Shown piece after piece: positions 1-11,800 of a stretch of DNA of 64,000 nt. The notes beneath the pieces are model-generated. The model was not told the DNA's origin. It did not search any database and was given only the letters and a program-made list of their open reading frames with translations. The stretch is from positions 4,740,001-4,804,000 of the forward strand of contig JAFMOC010000038.1 in the NCBI GenBank assembly GCA_019802505.1, read 5' to 3'. The position numbers and the translations under genes were made by a program. The stretch's first letter is position 1. Each line of letters begins with the position of its first letter. The stretch is from Corydoras sp. C115 (Eukaryota; Chordata; Actinopteri; Siluriformes; Callichthyidae).

Positions 1-217
1 AGTCCAAAAACATGGATCAAGTCAATTGAATTCTCAAAATTGCCCCATATAGAGTGTGTGTGTGAGTGAGTGTGTGCCCAGCGATGGATTGGCGCCCTAT
101 CCTGGGTCTATCTGCCCAGCGCCCGAGATGTTCTCCCCTGGATGGGCATGGGGAACCCCACCGCGACCCTAAGAGAGGATAAAGCGGAAGATAATGAATG
201 AATGAATGAATGAAATT
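1..217 (+). repeat. tRNA-derived SINE (family A), 3' part cut by window edge
   Basis: Runs from the CCACAGTCCAAAAACATGG region to an (AATG)n tail. In this family the full element has a tRNA-like head (GGCTTAGTGGTTAGC and GGTTCGAATCCC boxes) and a body of about 350 bp; it resembles the V-SINE/DANA type. Confidence 0.85.
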
Positions 218-876
218 GAATAAAGGGGATGTAATGAATTAATGGAATCTAATCTAATCTAACATCTCATTGATGCATTACAAACACTTAGAAAAAGCAA
301 AGGAGGCACAGTGGCCTGTAGATGAGCTATTAATAAGCAGATCTGTTATTAGTGTCTACAAAAGCAGGTTCTTTTGTGTCTACATTAATATGGACAGCAA
401 TCTGTTCAGCAACAACCCTCATTAAGCCAAGTAGCTTAGAATATGAATATGTAAATATTATAACACTGCCACTTAGTGGCCAAATTACAGAACACAGTTT
501 ATATAAAACAGCAGTAACAGGCTTATTTCTCATCGGGAATTGACACTCTTTATATTAATCTGTATTTTATGATTTACAATAATGTATAGTATATCATGCA
601 TTGATCAGAGGTGTGCGTTATTGTGAATAATGTCACAGCAGGACAAACTGCTCAGCCAATCAGATTTAAGGACCAAAAGAATCCATTTTATAAACATCTT
701 ATTTTTTAATTATCTTGAAAGCACAGCTTGTATCTGTAAATATTATGTAGTATGGGGATGGAACACCTTCCCCAATATGTGATGTAGCATTTGAGATATT
801 GAGATAACGCTAATGATATAACCCACATGTGGACTCAGGCATGATGGCTGCAGAAATAAAAAAAATGTGCTCATAC
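218..876. other. ufsp2 intron 3, mostly unique sequence
   Basis: AT-rich, with no exon-like open frame showing splice signals on either strand. The open frames at 330-543 lack similarity to the expected continuation of UFSP2. Confidence 0.5.
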
Positions 877-1060
877 TTTATGTGCTGCTGGAGATTTCTA
901 CATGGCGTCTCTTCTTTGAGATCCTCTACTGTGCATTGGAACCCCTTGTTGGGCCACAGCAGGATGGCGCTATTGCAGAACTTCAGCACTACACCATCTG
1001 ATGATGCTCTAGAATGAAGAACTTGGAAAGCTTCAGAGATGCTGCTGTTTGTCTGGGGTC
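877..1060 (-). CDS. ufsp2: ufsp2 coding exon 3
   Basis: The exon is 184 nt, opening with GA to complete a Gly codon after acceptor CTTTAATAG. It encodes PQTNSSISEAFQVLHSR through TPCRNLQQHI and ends in AA before donor GTATGA (876-875). The frame stays open well past this donor, so the 3' limit is the least certain point. Similarity to the human N-terminal domain is spread over the whole exon. Confidence 0.78.
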
Positions 1061-2021
1061 CTATTAAAGAATAAAGTAAAAATAATCACACATGATCATC
1101 CAGCAAATATTATTAAAATGATATATTTATTTTATTAGACTACCATTATTTAATTATCCAGATGGTTTAAGCAGCAGAACCATACATTTGGTTTTCCTTT
1201 ATTATACATTTGTTAGGGTCAGATTTTAAAAAAGTATCTACGTGTAAAACTAAATTTACCATTGGTGTTGTCAAAGAAGCAGGAAAACTCCAAAACTCCC
1301 CTTAGACGAAATACAAAGCTGTTATTTTCGGTAATCACCTGTTAAAAAAATAAATAACAAATATCATTCATTTATTCATTCATTATCTCCCGCTTTATCC
1401 TCTATTAGGGTCGCGGTGGGGTTCCCCATGCCCATCCAGGGGAGAACGTCTCGGGTGCTGGGCAGATAGACCCAGGACAGGGCGCCAATCCATCGCTGGG
1501 CACACACTCACTCACACAGACACACTCTATATGGGGCAATTTGGAGAATTCAATTGACTTGATCCATGTTTTTGGACTGTGGGAGGAAACCGGAGAACCC
1601 GGAGGAAACCCACGCAGACAGGGGGAGAACATGGAAACTCCACCCAAAACCGGGAATCCCTAGTGCTGAGAGGCGAACGTGCTAACCACTAAGCCACCGT
1701 GCCGCAATAACAAATATATTATATTATATATTATCACAGTTAACAGCTGCTTTGAGAAGCGCAAGCAAATGGTATGGCTAAGTCCCAATCGACGGCGAAG
1801 GGGAATAATTCTTCACTACGTAGGCAACACAACGTGTGACGTCAAACACCATGTAGTGTTCCTAAACCATAATAAAGCCCTGCATTCAGGACACGGCCCA
1901 CAACTTGAAACTAAACGCAGAACAAACCACAAACGTAACTTAACAACGTGAAATATTAATACGCGACTTACCGCTGTTTAAAAATGAATAGCGAACAAAA
2001 ACAATTCGGCAAACTTACCAT
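877..2021 (-). CDS. ufsp2: ufsp2, UFM1-specific protease 2, N-terminal exons (partial gene)
   Basis: UFSP2 is a cysteine protease that matures UFM1 and removes it from substrates, acting largely at the endoplasmic reticulum. Three coding pieces are visible: 2021-2019 (ATG only), 1338-1260 and 1060-877. Joined, they read M-VITENNSFVFRLRG..., close to the human start MVISESMDILFRIRG as I recall it. Exon 3 then aligns with the human N-terminal region: VVLKFCNSAILLWP here against ALVFRICHSSVYIWP. All junctions have GT-AG signals and matching phase. The Cys-His-Asp protease half would lie beyond the left edge, so activity cannot be judged. The call rests on recalled family sequence and on synteny with pdlim3 and sorbs2. 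No other candidate fits both. Confidence 0.82.
1260..1338 (-). CDS. ufsp2: ufsp2 coding exon 2
   Basis: The exon is 79 nt: 26 codons (VITENNSFVFRLRGVLEF...FFDNTN) plus one base. The acceptor is TTTTAACAG and the donor is GTAAATTT. It enters in phase 0 and leaves in phase 1, completed by GA of the next exon to give Gly. A SINE sits just upstream in intron 1. Confidence 0.8.
1365..1705 (-). repeat. SINE A, full length, ufsp2 intron 1
   Basis: Flanked by a perfect 12-bp target duplication AATAACAAATAT at 1353-1364 and 1706-1717, proving retroposition. Confidence 0.93.
1837..1844. promoter_or_regulatory. consensus CRE palindrome TGACGTCA
   Basis: A perfect CREB/ATF site lies in ufsp2 intron 1, about 175 bp downstream of the start codon, in a small CG-containing island (1780-2110). 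Function is inferred. Confidence 0.4.
2019..2021 (-). CDS. ufsp2: ufsp2 coding exon 1 (start codon only)
   Basis: The minus strand reads ACAATG followed at once by the donor GTAAGTTTG (GT at 2018-2017). The first exon would therefore contribute only the initiator Met, and the rest of it is 5' UTR extending upstream to about 2030-2100. The next exon begins exactly at Val-2, matching the family N-terminus. Confidence 0.7.
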
Positions 2022-2245
2022 TGTCAAATGATAAATTTACGAATAGAGATAAACCTCTGCAGTAAGAAGCTAACGCTAACGTGTCATGACGGTTCGCCAT
2101 ACGTCATCCGGTAGGTGGGTCCCAATGCAACTAGCGACTATAGATGACGCCCACTACGATGTGTGATTGGCTGAGGCAAGAAAGAGGGCAGAGAAAATAT
2201 AAATATTAATTAAGCTATGGAAACTCGGTACCTGATTGGCTGACA
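2022..2245 (-). promoter_or_regulatory. putative ufsp2 promoter region
   Basis: The block is richer in CG dinucleotides than its surroundings. Two identical TGATTGGCTGA strings (inverted CCAAT boxes, core ATTGG at 2166-2170 and 2235-2239) lie about 145 and 215 bp upstream of the ATG-bearing exon. ACGTCATCC near 2101 resembles an ATF/CREB half site. No TATA box is obvious. Promoter function is inferred from position and motifs only. Confidence 0.45.
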
Positions 2246-2465
2246 TGACCAAACAGTTTTTACTTCATGAATAGTAATTTCTACAGTACAAATTTTGTTT
2301 AGGAGAAGGTCGACACACTGTAAATAATACAAATCGCCTTTTATCGAAATAACATTATAAAGAGTAAACAAGACACACGTTACAATCATTATTTATTTAT
2401 TCTAATTCAGGAGCCTATTTAGCGCTTTATAGGGTAAACACTAAAAACACATGACTCTAATATTA

Positions 2466-2821
2466 TTCATTCATTCATTCATTCATTATCTCCCGCTTTA
2501 TCCTCTATTAGGGTCGCGGTGGGGTTCCCCATGCCCATCCAGGGGAGAACGTCTCGGGCGCTGGGCAGATAGACCCAGGACAGGGCGCCAATCTATCGCT
2601 GGGCACACACTCACTCACACAGACACACTCTATATGGGGCACTTTGGAGAACTCAATTGACTTGATCCATGTTTTTGGACTGTGGGAGGAAACCGGAGAA
2701 CCCGGAGGAAACCCACGCGGACACGGGGAGAACATGGAAACTCCACCCAGATGGGGATTCGAACCGGGAATCCCTAGTGCTGAGAGGCGAACGTGCTAAC
2801 CACTAAGCCACCGTGCCGCCT
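2466..2821 (-). repeat. SINE A, full length
   Basis: A 12-bp target duplication ACTCTAATATTA lies at 2454-2465 and 2822-2833. Confidence 0.93.
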
Positions 2822-2868
2822 ACTCTAATATTACCTTTTTTTTTTTTTTGTTAATCTTAACCTATATA

Positions 2869-3191
2869 TTCGCCTCTCAGCGCTAGGGATTCCCGGTTCG
2901 AATCCCCATCTGGGTGGAGTTTCCATGTTCTCCCCGTGTCTGCGTGGGTTTCCTCCGGGTTCTCCGGTTTCCTCCCACAGTCCAAAAACATGGATCAAGT
3001 CAATTGAGTTCTCCAAATTGCCCCATATAGAGTGTGTCTGTGTGAGTGAGTGTGTGCCCAGCGATGGATTGGCTCCCTGTCCTGGGTCTATCTGCCCAGC
3101 GCCCGAGACGTTCTCCCCTGGATGGGCATGGGGAACCCCACCGCGACACTAATAGAGGATAAAGTGGGAGATAATGAATGAATGAATGAAT
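2869..3191 (+). repeat. SINE A, head-truncated, inverted relative to previous copy
   Basis: Begins at TTCGCCTCTCAGCG, lacks the first 25 or so bases, and ends in (AATG)n followed by a TG run (3206-3235). Confidence 0.9.
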
Positions 3192-3202
3192 CTTAATATA
3201 TA

Positions 3203-3247
<45 letters not shown>

Positions 3248-3736
3248 TTATGTTTTTTTTTTCAAGTCTGCAGGCTACTGCTATCGATAATGTTGTTTTC
3301 AATCCAGCAGAGGGCGATATCCCTCCCAAAAAGCACCACTGCCTCGTACAGTTAAGAGAAATCACCAGGCGATGAGATGATTATAAATTAGATTTGTTTA
3401 TTAAAATGTATTAGTCCCATTTTTTTGTATATTTTACAGTGAAACTTACATTCATATTGATTATGAATAATCAGACAATCAGATTTAAGGACTGGAAAAA
3501 ACATTTTATAAAACCTACACAGAGTTTAGGATCTTGCTTGAGTACCCAATAGCCATACATTGTTGGGGCCTTTGATCCATACACCAGTTACAGTAAGTAC
3601 TGTGAGATTTATTAATTAATTTTAATAATTTTATGACTCCAGGGCAAATGTTTTTCCACTGCAATAAAGATGTTCAATTGCAACAATGCACTAGTAATTA
3701 AGTACCCAAATGTTTAGATGAAAAATTCACATTAGC

Positions 3737-3989
3737 TTGATGGCTTAGTGGTTTATAGGTTCATCTCTCAGCGCTGGGGATTCTAGGTTTGAATCTTAAT
3801 CTGGGTGGAGTTTTCATGTTCTTCCCGTGTCCTCTGGGTTCTCTGGTTTCCTCCCATGGATTTAAGGTCAATTAAATGCTGTAAATTAAATATAGAGTGT
3901 GTTTGTGTGTGTATGTGTTGGTGCCCTGTCCTGAGTGTATCTGCCCAGAGCAATTAAGTGAAAGATAATGACTGAATGAATAAATAAAT
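3737..3989 (+). repeat. SINE A, diverged and internally deleted
   Basis: GATGGCTTAGTGG head; middle shortened; tail AAGATAATGACTGAATG. Confidence 0.75.
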
Positions 3990-4297
3990 CTTAATTTCCA
4001 TGGCCTTCCTGCCAATTACAATCGAAATAAAAAATGTTTCATTTTATTTAATACTAAAATCAGTTTTATAACATTACATAAATGTTACTAAAGTTAGTTT
4101 TATTGGCTGCATTTAACTGTCTGTCTATTTTATCCATTTATTTGAACAAGAATTTAAATGATCAGATACCAAAGTGTGACTTAAATGCCACAAATGCCAG
4201 GTTTATAATTATGTTGCAATATGTCTTAAATTAGTTTACTTATATCAGTAAATATTATATCAGAGACCAGCTTGTGAATATTAGGATCTGTAAATAT

Positions 4298-4303
4298 TTT
4301 ATT
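4298..4303 (-). other. candidate pdlim3 polyadenylation signal AATAAA
   Basis: TTTATT on the plus strand, that is AATAAA on the transcript, lies 185 nt downstream of the pdlim3 stop. A (TG/CA)n run at 4440-4478 lies between, within the probable 3' UTR. Confidence 0.4.
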
Positions 4304-4434
4304 CACAGTTATAAGTATTACAACTTGTGCACATCACAGCATTCCAAAACTGTACCATACCACAGCATACCAATAAATTCCAACCATGCTATTCGTGCAG
4401 GCGTAAAGAAGTGCTTTTATCATAAAGAGTGTAT

Positions 4435-4482
<48 letters not shown>

Positions 4483-4487
4483 ATCTT

Positions 4488-4656
4488 CTACAGGTCCTGA
4501 CTTTCAGGTGGTTTGGAGTGAGCATGTGCATGAGTTTCGCAGTAAATCTCATTGTCAATAAAATAGTAGCCTTTTTGCTTTAAGTTCTCCTCGCAGACAG
4601 AGCAGACAAAGCAGTCAGGGTGCCGATATGTATCCTGGACTTTCACGACTGTACCA
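4488..4656 (-). CDS. pdlim3: pdlim3 exon 7: rest of LIM and stop
   Basis: Acceptor TCTCCTACTTGCAG. It encodes GTVVKVQDTYRHPDCFVC and NLKQKGYYFIDNEIYCETH, then ends SKPPESQDL and TAG. The human protein continues after KPPE with a GYDTVTLYPKA-like tail, so about eight residues differ or are missing. A microsatellite starts shortly after the stop. Confidence 0.9.
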
Positions 4657-5535
4657 CTGCAAGTAGGAGAGAAAGAGATAGAGAGAGTAAGAGACAGATA
4701 CATAAGTATATAAATGCAAAATTTATATAATAAATGCACAATCCATTGTAATTTATAGTTTCGCATTCACAAGGCGGCACAATGGATTAGTTGTGAGAAT
4801 GTTCTCCTCTCAGCGCTGGGGATCCAGATTCGATTCCCAGTCTGGGTGGAGTTTCAATGTTCTCCCCGTTTCAGTTTAGGATACCTCCGGGTTCTCCAGT
4901 TTCCACCCATAGTCCAAAATCATGGATTCAAGGTAAATTGAATGCTCTAAATTGCCTAATATAGTGTGTGTCATTGTGAGTGATCGCCTTATATTCAGTT
5001 ATTCATTCATTAGTTTCCACTGAATCCTCTACTAGTGTTAAGGGTGGAGGGGTGGTTCCCCATGCCCATCCAGGGGAGAACGTTTCGGGCTCTGGGCAGA
5101 TACACCCAGGACAGGGTGCCAATGTTTCACTGGGCACACTTACTTACACACACACACACTATATGGGGCAATTTAGAGCATTCAATTTATCTTGAATCCA
5201 TATTTTTGGACTGTGCGAGAAAACCAGAGAACCCGAAGAAAACCCATGCGGACATGGGGGAAACATGGAAACTCCACCCAGATAGGGATTCGCACCTGGA
5301 TCCCCAGCGCTGAGAGGAGAACATTAAATTGGGTCATTTTTTTTTTTGCTAAACACTGAACACTAAACACTTTTTTTTTTGCTAAACACTGAACGCTAAA
5401 CACAGAACATGCTAAACACTAAACCACTGTGCCACTTTTCTTATTTTTATATTTTTATTTTGTTGATTTTGCCTACTGTATTTACACACAGAGGAATTAG
5501 TCCTCCACATTTAACCCATCCGTGCAGTGAACACA

Positions 5536-5596
<61 letters not shown>

Positions 5597-6981
5597 ATGA
5601 AGTGAACGCACATGCCTAATGCAGTGGGCAGCCCTGTACATGGTGTCTGGGGAGCAATTGGTGTTAGGCCGAAGTAGCTCAGTGGTTAGGGTTATAAGTG
5701 GTTGGGCTATCAATCTTAAAGTTGGCGGTTCAAATCCCAGGTCCACTGAAGTTACCAGTGTGGGTCCTTGAGCAAGACCCTTAACCCCAATTGCTCCAGG
5801 GATGTTGTGATTAACCCTGTGCTCACCTTGTAAGTCGCTTTGGATAAAAGCGTCTGCTAAATGACCAAATGTAATGCAAATGTAGGTCCCTTGCCCAAGG
5901 GCACTTCAGACGTAGTACTTGGGGGGATTGGGAATCGAACCAGAGAACTTTAGGTCGCAAGGCCTGTTTCTTAACCACAAGCTTACGACTTATCGATAAC
6001 CCAACACACTAACCACTGAATACTGCCCCCTACCTGAAATAAAGCAAGCATGCAGATCGATGTTAAATGCTGTGACAGTGGTATTTACAAACCCTTACAC
6101 AATGCCGTTGCCACACTTGTCGCACATGGGCAACTTATGAAGATTCCCTCCAGCTGGTAGCGTCTTAGTTGTGGGTGCTCGCACAGTCCGAGTCACAACG
6201 GGACTTGATCCTTTCAGTCAAGAGAGGACGGATATTTACAAGGTATGTTTTCAAAAATCAACAATGATTGCAGTTTGTGGCAGTGAAGCTATATTTACTC
6301 AAGTATTCAAGTATGCAAGTGGTTTTATTTATCATTTCAACCATATACAGTGGTGTACAGTTCACAATCAAATGAAAGAACCAGCTACATAGAACAGTAA
6401 AAAAACACGTGTGCAGTAGCATGTGTAATACAAAATGACGATAAATACAAAAGATAATTAAATGGAATGCTCTAAATTGCCCCAGGGCAACACGGTGGCT
6501 TAGTGGTTAGCACGTTCGCCTCTCAGCGCTAGGGATTCCGGGTTCGAATCCCCATCTGGGTGGAGTTTTTCATGTTCTCCCCGTGTCCGCGTGGGTTTCC
6601 TCCAGGTTCTTCAGTTTCCTCCCACAGTCCAAAAACATCAATTAAGTTCTCCAAATTGCCCCATATAGAGTGTGTCTGTGTGAGTGAGTGTGCCCAGTGA
6701 TAGATTGGCATCCTGTCCTTTGTGTATCTGCCAAGCGCCTGAGACGTTCCCCCCTGGATGGGCATGGGGGAACCCCCCCGTGACCCTAATATAGGACAAA
6801 TCAGAAGATAATGGATGGATAAATTGCCGTATATAGTGTATGTCTGTATGAGTGAGTCTGCCCAGCGATAGATTGGCGCCCTGTGCTGGGTGTGTCTGTC
6901 CTGCACCCAAAACCTTCCCCTTGGATGAGCATGGGGAACAACAAGTTGCATGCTCCAGCGAAAATCCATGTATGTATGTTT

Positions 6982-7042
<61 letters not shown>

Positions 7043-7189
7043 GTACCTTCACTGTCGATATAGTCCTGCAGCGCTTTGAAGGATCCTGATTGGCGGGGTT
7101 CCTGGGGCTTGTCTTGCCCCCCTTCTTCCTGTAACATCCTGTAAACATCTGATTCCTCTATACATGTAAGAGTCCTAGGGCTGGTAGGA

Positions 7190-7240
<51 letters not shown>

Positions 7241-8771
7241 TACAAACATACACACATAAATTCAGGCTGGAGCATGCGATTTGTTGTTCCCCATGCCCCA
7301 ATTATACATTTTTACATTTGCTACATAGATTATAGCTTGGATAGCACAATTGGGATAGTTTTCTGGTTCATGTGGTACTCTATCCATCCATTATCTTCTG
7401 CTTTATCCTCTATTAGGGTTCGCGGGGGGGGGGGGGGGGGGGGGGGGTTCCCCATGCCCATCCAGGGGAGAACGTCTCGGGCGCTGGGCAGATACACCCA
7501 GGACAGGGCGCCAATCTATCACTGAACACACACTCTCTCAGACACACACACTCTATATGGGGGAATTTGGAGAATTCAATTGACTTGATCCATGTTTTTA
7601 GACTGTGGGAGGACACCGGAGAACCCGGAGGAAACCCACGAGGACACGGGGAGAACATGGAAACTCCACCCAGATTGAGATCTGAACTCAGATTCCCAGT
7701 GCTGAGAGGTGAACATGGTAACCACCAAGCCACCGTGCTGCCAAACACAATACAGTAAATTATTAATTATAATTATTAAATTATATATTTGAATTTAGAC
7801 CATATTGATTTATATAACCACCATCAAAATAAAGTTCTGTAATATATCTGTTCTCATTCTGCATCCTGACCTCTCTTTAAATAATTAATATTCATGAATA
7901 TTCATTAGCAAAGCCTTCAGATGCATCAGTTACATTCCTCATATCCTGGATACCAGTACGCCTCCCCATCCAGCAACTGCTTTTTAATAAGTAATAAGTA
8001 ATCAGACAAATTTTATGGTCGCTCACCTCTCTGGCTTGTTGTGTATCAGACCTTTGAGCTGCCCATGTAAAGCATCGTGGATATTTCCAGTGGAATACAG
8101 ACCGATGGGGGAGTTGTAGGCAGAGCTGACTACTTGTCGCTTGTCATCAATGTTGGCAGCAGCCACAAATGGGGCTGCCCTGCGGTTATGGCCAATGCCT
8201 ATTGGCTTGTACTCCTGTGGATTTAAATGCCATGTGTTCCATTTAATGGTTAATCGTTCACTTTAGTGTAAATTTGCTTTGAACAGTAGTACACCAACCT
8301 GTCGTTCAGCCTCAAGGTTAATTTTGAATGGGTGCGCTCTGCCATCATCACTCACACGAGGCGACCAAAGCCTTGCCTCAGGCCTGAAATCAGAACCAAA
8401 AAAAGTTATTGATAAATTTTTAATAATTATAGGAAATTCTTAATTTTTGAAGATCAAAAGGTCCTATCTGAAACCTCTGTTTTACCATATTACATTTTAA
8501 TTAGTGTGCTTTAGGGTTAAATAATCTTTCCTTATTAAACTGTGCTTAATTAAATAATTATAATTAACTAGTTATAATTATAATTTATAATTAACTAGTT
8601 AGGAAGTCAACTAGAAAGAAACCTAAGGGGGAAAATAATTTATACATTCAATATCTTCCACTTTATTCTCTATTAGGGTCGCAGGGGGTTCCCCATGCAC
8701 ATCCTGGGGAGAACGTTTCGGGCGCTGGGTGGATACACTTAGGACAGGGTGCCAATCTATTGCTGGATACA

Positions 8772-8816
<45 letters not shown>

Positions 8817-11800
8817 TATATAAGAGCAATTTCCAGCATAAAATTCACCTTGAATCCATGCTTTTGGACTGTGGGAGGAAACCCATGCAGACATGGAGAG
8901 AACATGGAAACTCATATTGGGATTCCAACCTGAATTCCCAGCACTGAGAGGAGAACATGCTAACTACTAAGCTAACGTGCCACCAAAAGAACTCACGTAG
9001 AATGTTATTAATCAAATCAGTCTCCAAATCTGTTAATGGCCAAATCTGGGCTTGATTACTGAAATGTTCTTCTTGCTGATCTCCAGCTTGCACCATCAGG
9101 CCTCTAGAACTGATTCAGAACTCTGCAGCCCGACTTGTCTTCAACCACCCAAGAGAAGTAATGTGTCTCCATTACTCCTCTCTCTCTCCATTGGCTCCCT
9201 CTAGCTGGTGCATTCAGTACAAGACACTGACTCCTACCTACAGGACAATCTCTGGATCTGCCCCCTCTTACCTTCACTCTAGATTTCCAAAATACACTCC
9301 GACTCGTTCACTATGTTCTAGTGATAAATGTCACCTGGTGCTTTAACCTCACTGGAGTGCTAATGCCATGCGACTTACCATAAGAAAAACACTCTTCCAT
9401 AAACACTTGCTATGAAAAAAAAATCTAAAAATCTTTAAGCCAGATTAGATAATGGTCAGGTTTGATGATACTATAGTTTTTCTCTTAACTACTGTGTTGT
9501 TCTCTCGTTTGCTTTGGATAACTTCATCTGCTAACTGACAATGTAAATGTAAATGTAAGTAAAATCATTACAAGTCAATTTTGGAAAGTGTTCTTTGATA
9601 TCTGACCTCTGGATGGTCAAGCTAAGCCTGTGTGATGCATGCTTGATACAGTTCTGCGCATCACAGTGCATCATGTTGCTGGTGGAGATGCCGTCTATGG
9701 CCAGAATGATGTCACCTGGTGAGAGATCCACCATGGAGGCCTTGCTTCCTGGGGATATCTGAAGACATGAAGAACATTCAACATCAAAAAGGTTGCAAAA
9801 AAACTGTTTTCCTTTGTGCCGCATTGTCAGTAACAATAATTCCCACCAAATTATTTTTTTATGAACATCTAGGGGAGAACATTTCGGGTGCTGGGCAGAT
9901 ACATCCAGGACAGGACGCCAAACTATCCCTGCGCACACACTCACTCACACAAACACACTCTATATGGGGCAATTTGGAGAATTCAATTGACCTTCATCCA
10001 TGTTTTTGGACTGTGGGAGGAAACCCACGTGGACACGGGGAGAACATGGAAACTCGTACCTGGTATTCGTACCTGGAATCCCCAGCGCTGAGAGCTGAAC
10101 ATGCTAACCACTAAGCCACCATGCCATCCTCTTGTGAATATATTCTTTCTAAAATAAAAATAGCTTAAAAACATGGTTAGCATGTTTGCCTCTCAGCGCT
10201 GGGGATCCAGGTTGGAGTTTCCATGTTCTCCCCGTGTCCGCATGGATTTCCTCCCGGTTCTCCACTTTCTTCCCACAGTCCAAAAACGTGAATCCAAGTT
10301 ATATTGATTGCTCTAAATTGCCCCTTATAATATGTGTTTATATGAGTGAGTATGCCCAGTGATAGATTAGTGCCCTGTCCTTGGTGTATTTGCCCAGCGC
10401 CCGAAATGTTCTCCCCTGGACCCCACCCCCGACCCTAGTAGAGGATTAAGCAGAAGATAATGAATGAATAAAATGCATAAATAAACTGTAATTTGCTGTT
10501 TTCCACCAAACCTCACGTCATTCCTCTTCTTTGTGCAGGACGGCTTCTGTTCGGTTTAGGTGTGTTTTTAAGCGGCAGTGTGTTTGTTCTTGCCCTCACT
10601 GGTATGTGCACTTGTATAAACTTTTTCCACAGTAAACAGGATAACAATTTCCAGCCAAACTCGGTGAGCATGCTGATATCTGCTCTAACTCCACATGCAC
10701 CATTCGCCCACATGCACGGCATTAAGTGACCTAAGCATAGAAGCATGTATCACATCCACCTGGTAAAGGCACCCATGTGTTCCATTCAGATTGGACCATA
10801 CTACAGCCTCCACAGTTCTGGGCATGCTTTGTGTAAAAAGGTGGACTGAATCAATTGCTGTCACTCTCACTGATACTGCAACTTTATACCGGAAAATAGG
10901 TGCACACGTTCTGTTTGGCTGAGAACCAGAGTTTCCCATAGTTCCACTGTATGAGACATTGCACAAAGTATGATTATCTTCACAGTTCTTTACATATGTC
11001 GTATGAAAAGACATCGGCCGTGACCTCAAAGAAGCAGATGTTGCTGAGAATCCATCCATCCATCCACTTTTTTCTCTACTAGGGTCACGGTGGGGTTCCC
11101 CATGCCCATCCAGGGGAGAACGTTTCGGGCGCTGGGCAGATACACCCAGGACAGGGCGCCAATCTATCACTGGGCACACACTCACTCACTCACACAGACA
11201 TACACACGCTATATGGGGCAATTTGGAGAACTCTGTGGGAGGAAACCGGAGAACCCGGAGGAAACCCACGTGGACACGGGGAGAACATGGAAACTCCACC
11301 CAGATTGGGATTCGAACTGGGAATCCATAGCGCTGAGAGGCGTTCGTGCTAATCACCAAGCCATCGTGCCGCCCGCTCAGAGATAAAATGAAATAAATAA
11401 TTCCAAGGGTGCGGTAGCTCAGTGGTTAGGGCATGGGCTATCAATCTGAAGATTGAGGGTTCAAATCCCAGGTCCCTTAACCCTCATTGCTCCAGGGATG
11501 TTATAATTAACCCTGTGTTCACCTTGTTAGTCGCTTTGGATAAAAGCGTCTGATTAATGAACAAATGTAATGTAAATGTAATGTTATCAAACATGACCTA
11601 CAGGCCGGACACATACATGGGGGACGGGTGGTCACTAGACACATACTCACTTAACTAGACACACACAAACACACACTATACTATATATTACTATACACCC
11701 CAGTGACCCTAATAGAGGATAAAGCGGAAGATAATGGATGGATGGATGTTGTAGATAATGGATGGATGGATGTTGTAGCCCTAACATTGCACACAAACTA

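Noticed and set aside
7047..7157. Shorter pdlim3 exon 5 starting at 7157 after TATAG
   Set aside because: Its phase does not fit exon 4; the start at 7189 does and adds SPTSPRT, similar to human PTASVPP.
10685..11185. 166-residue minus-strand open frame in pdlim3 intron 1
   Set aside because: The N-terminal third is SINE A; the rest lacks splice signals in phase with pdlim3 and no family was recognised.
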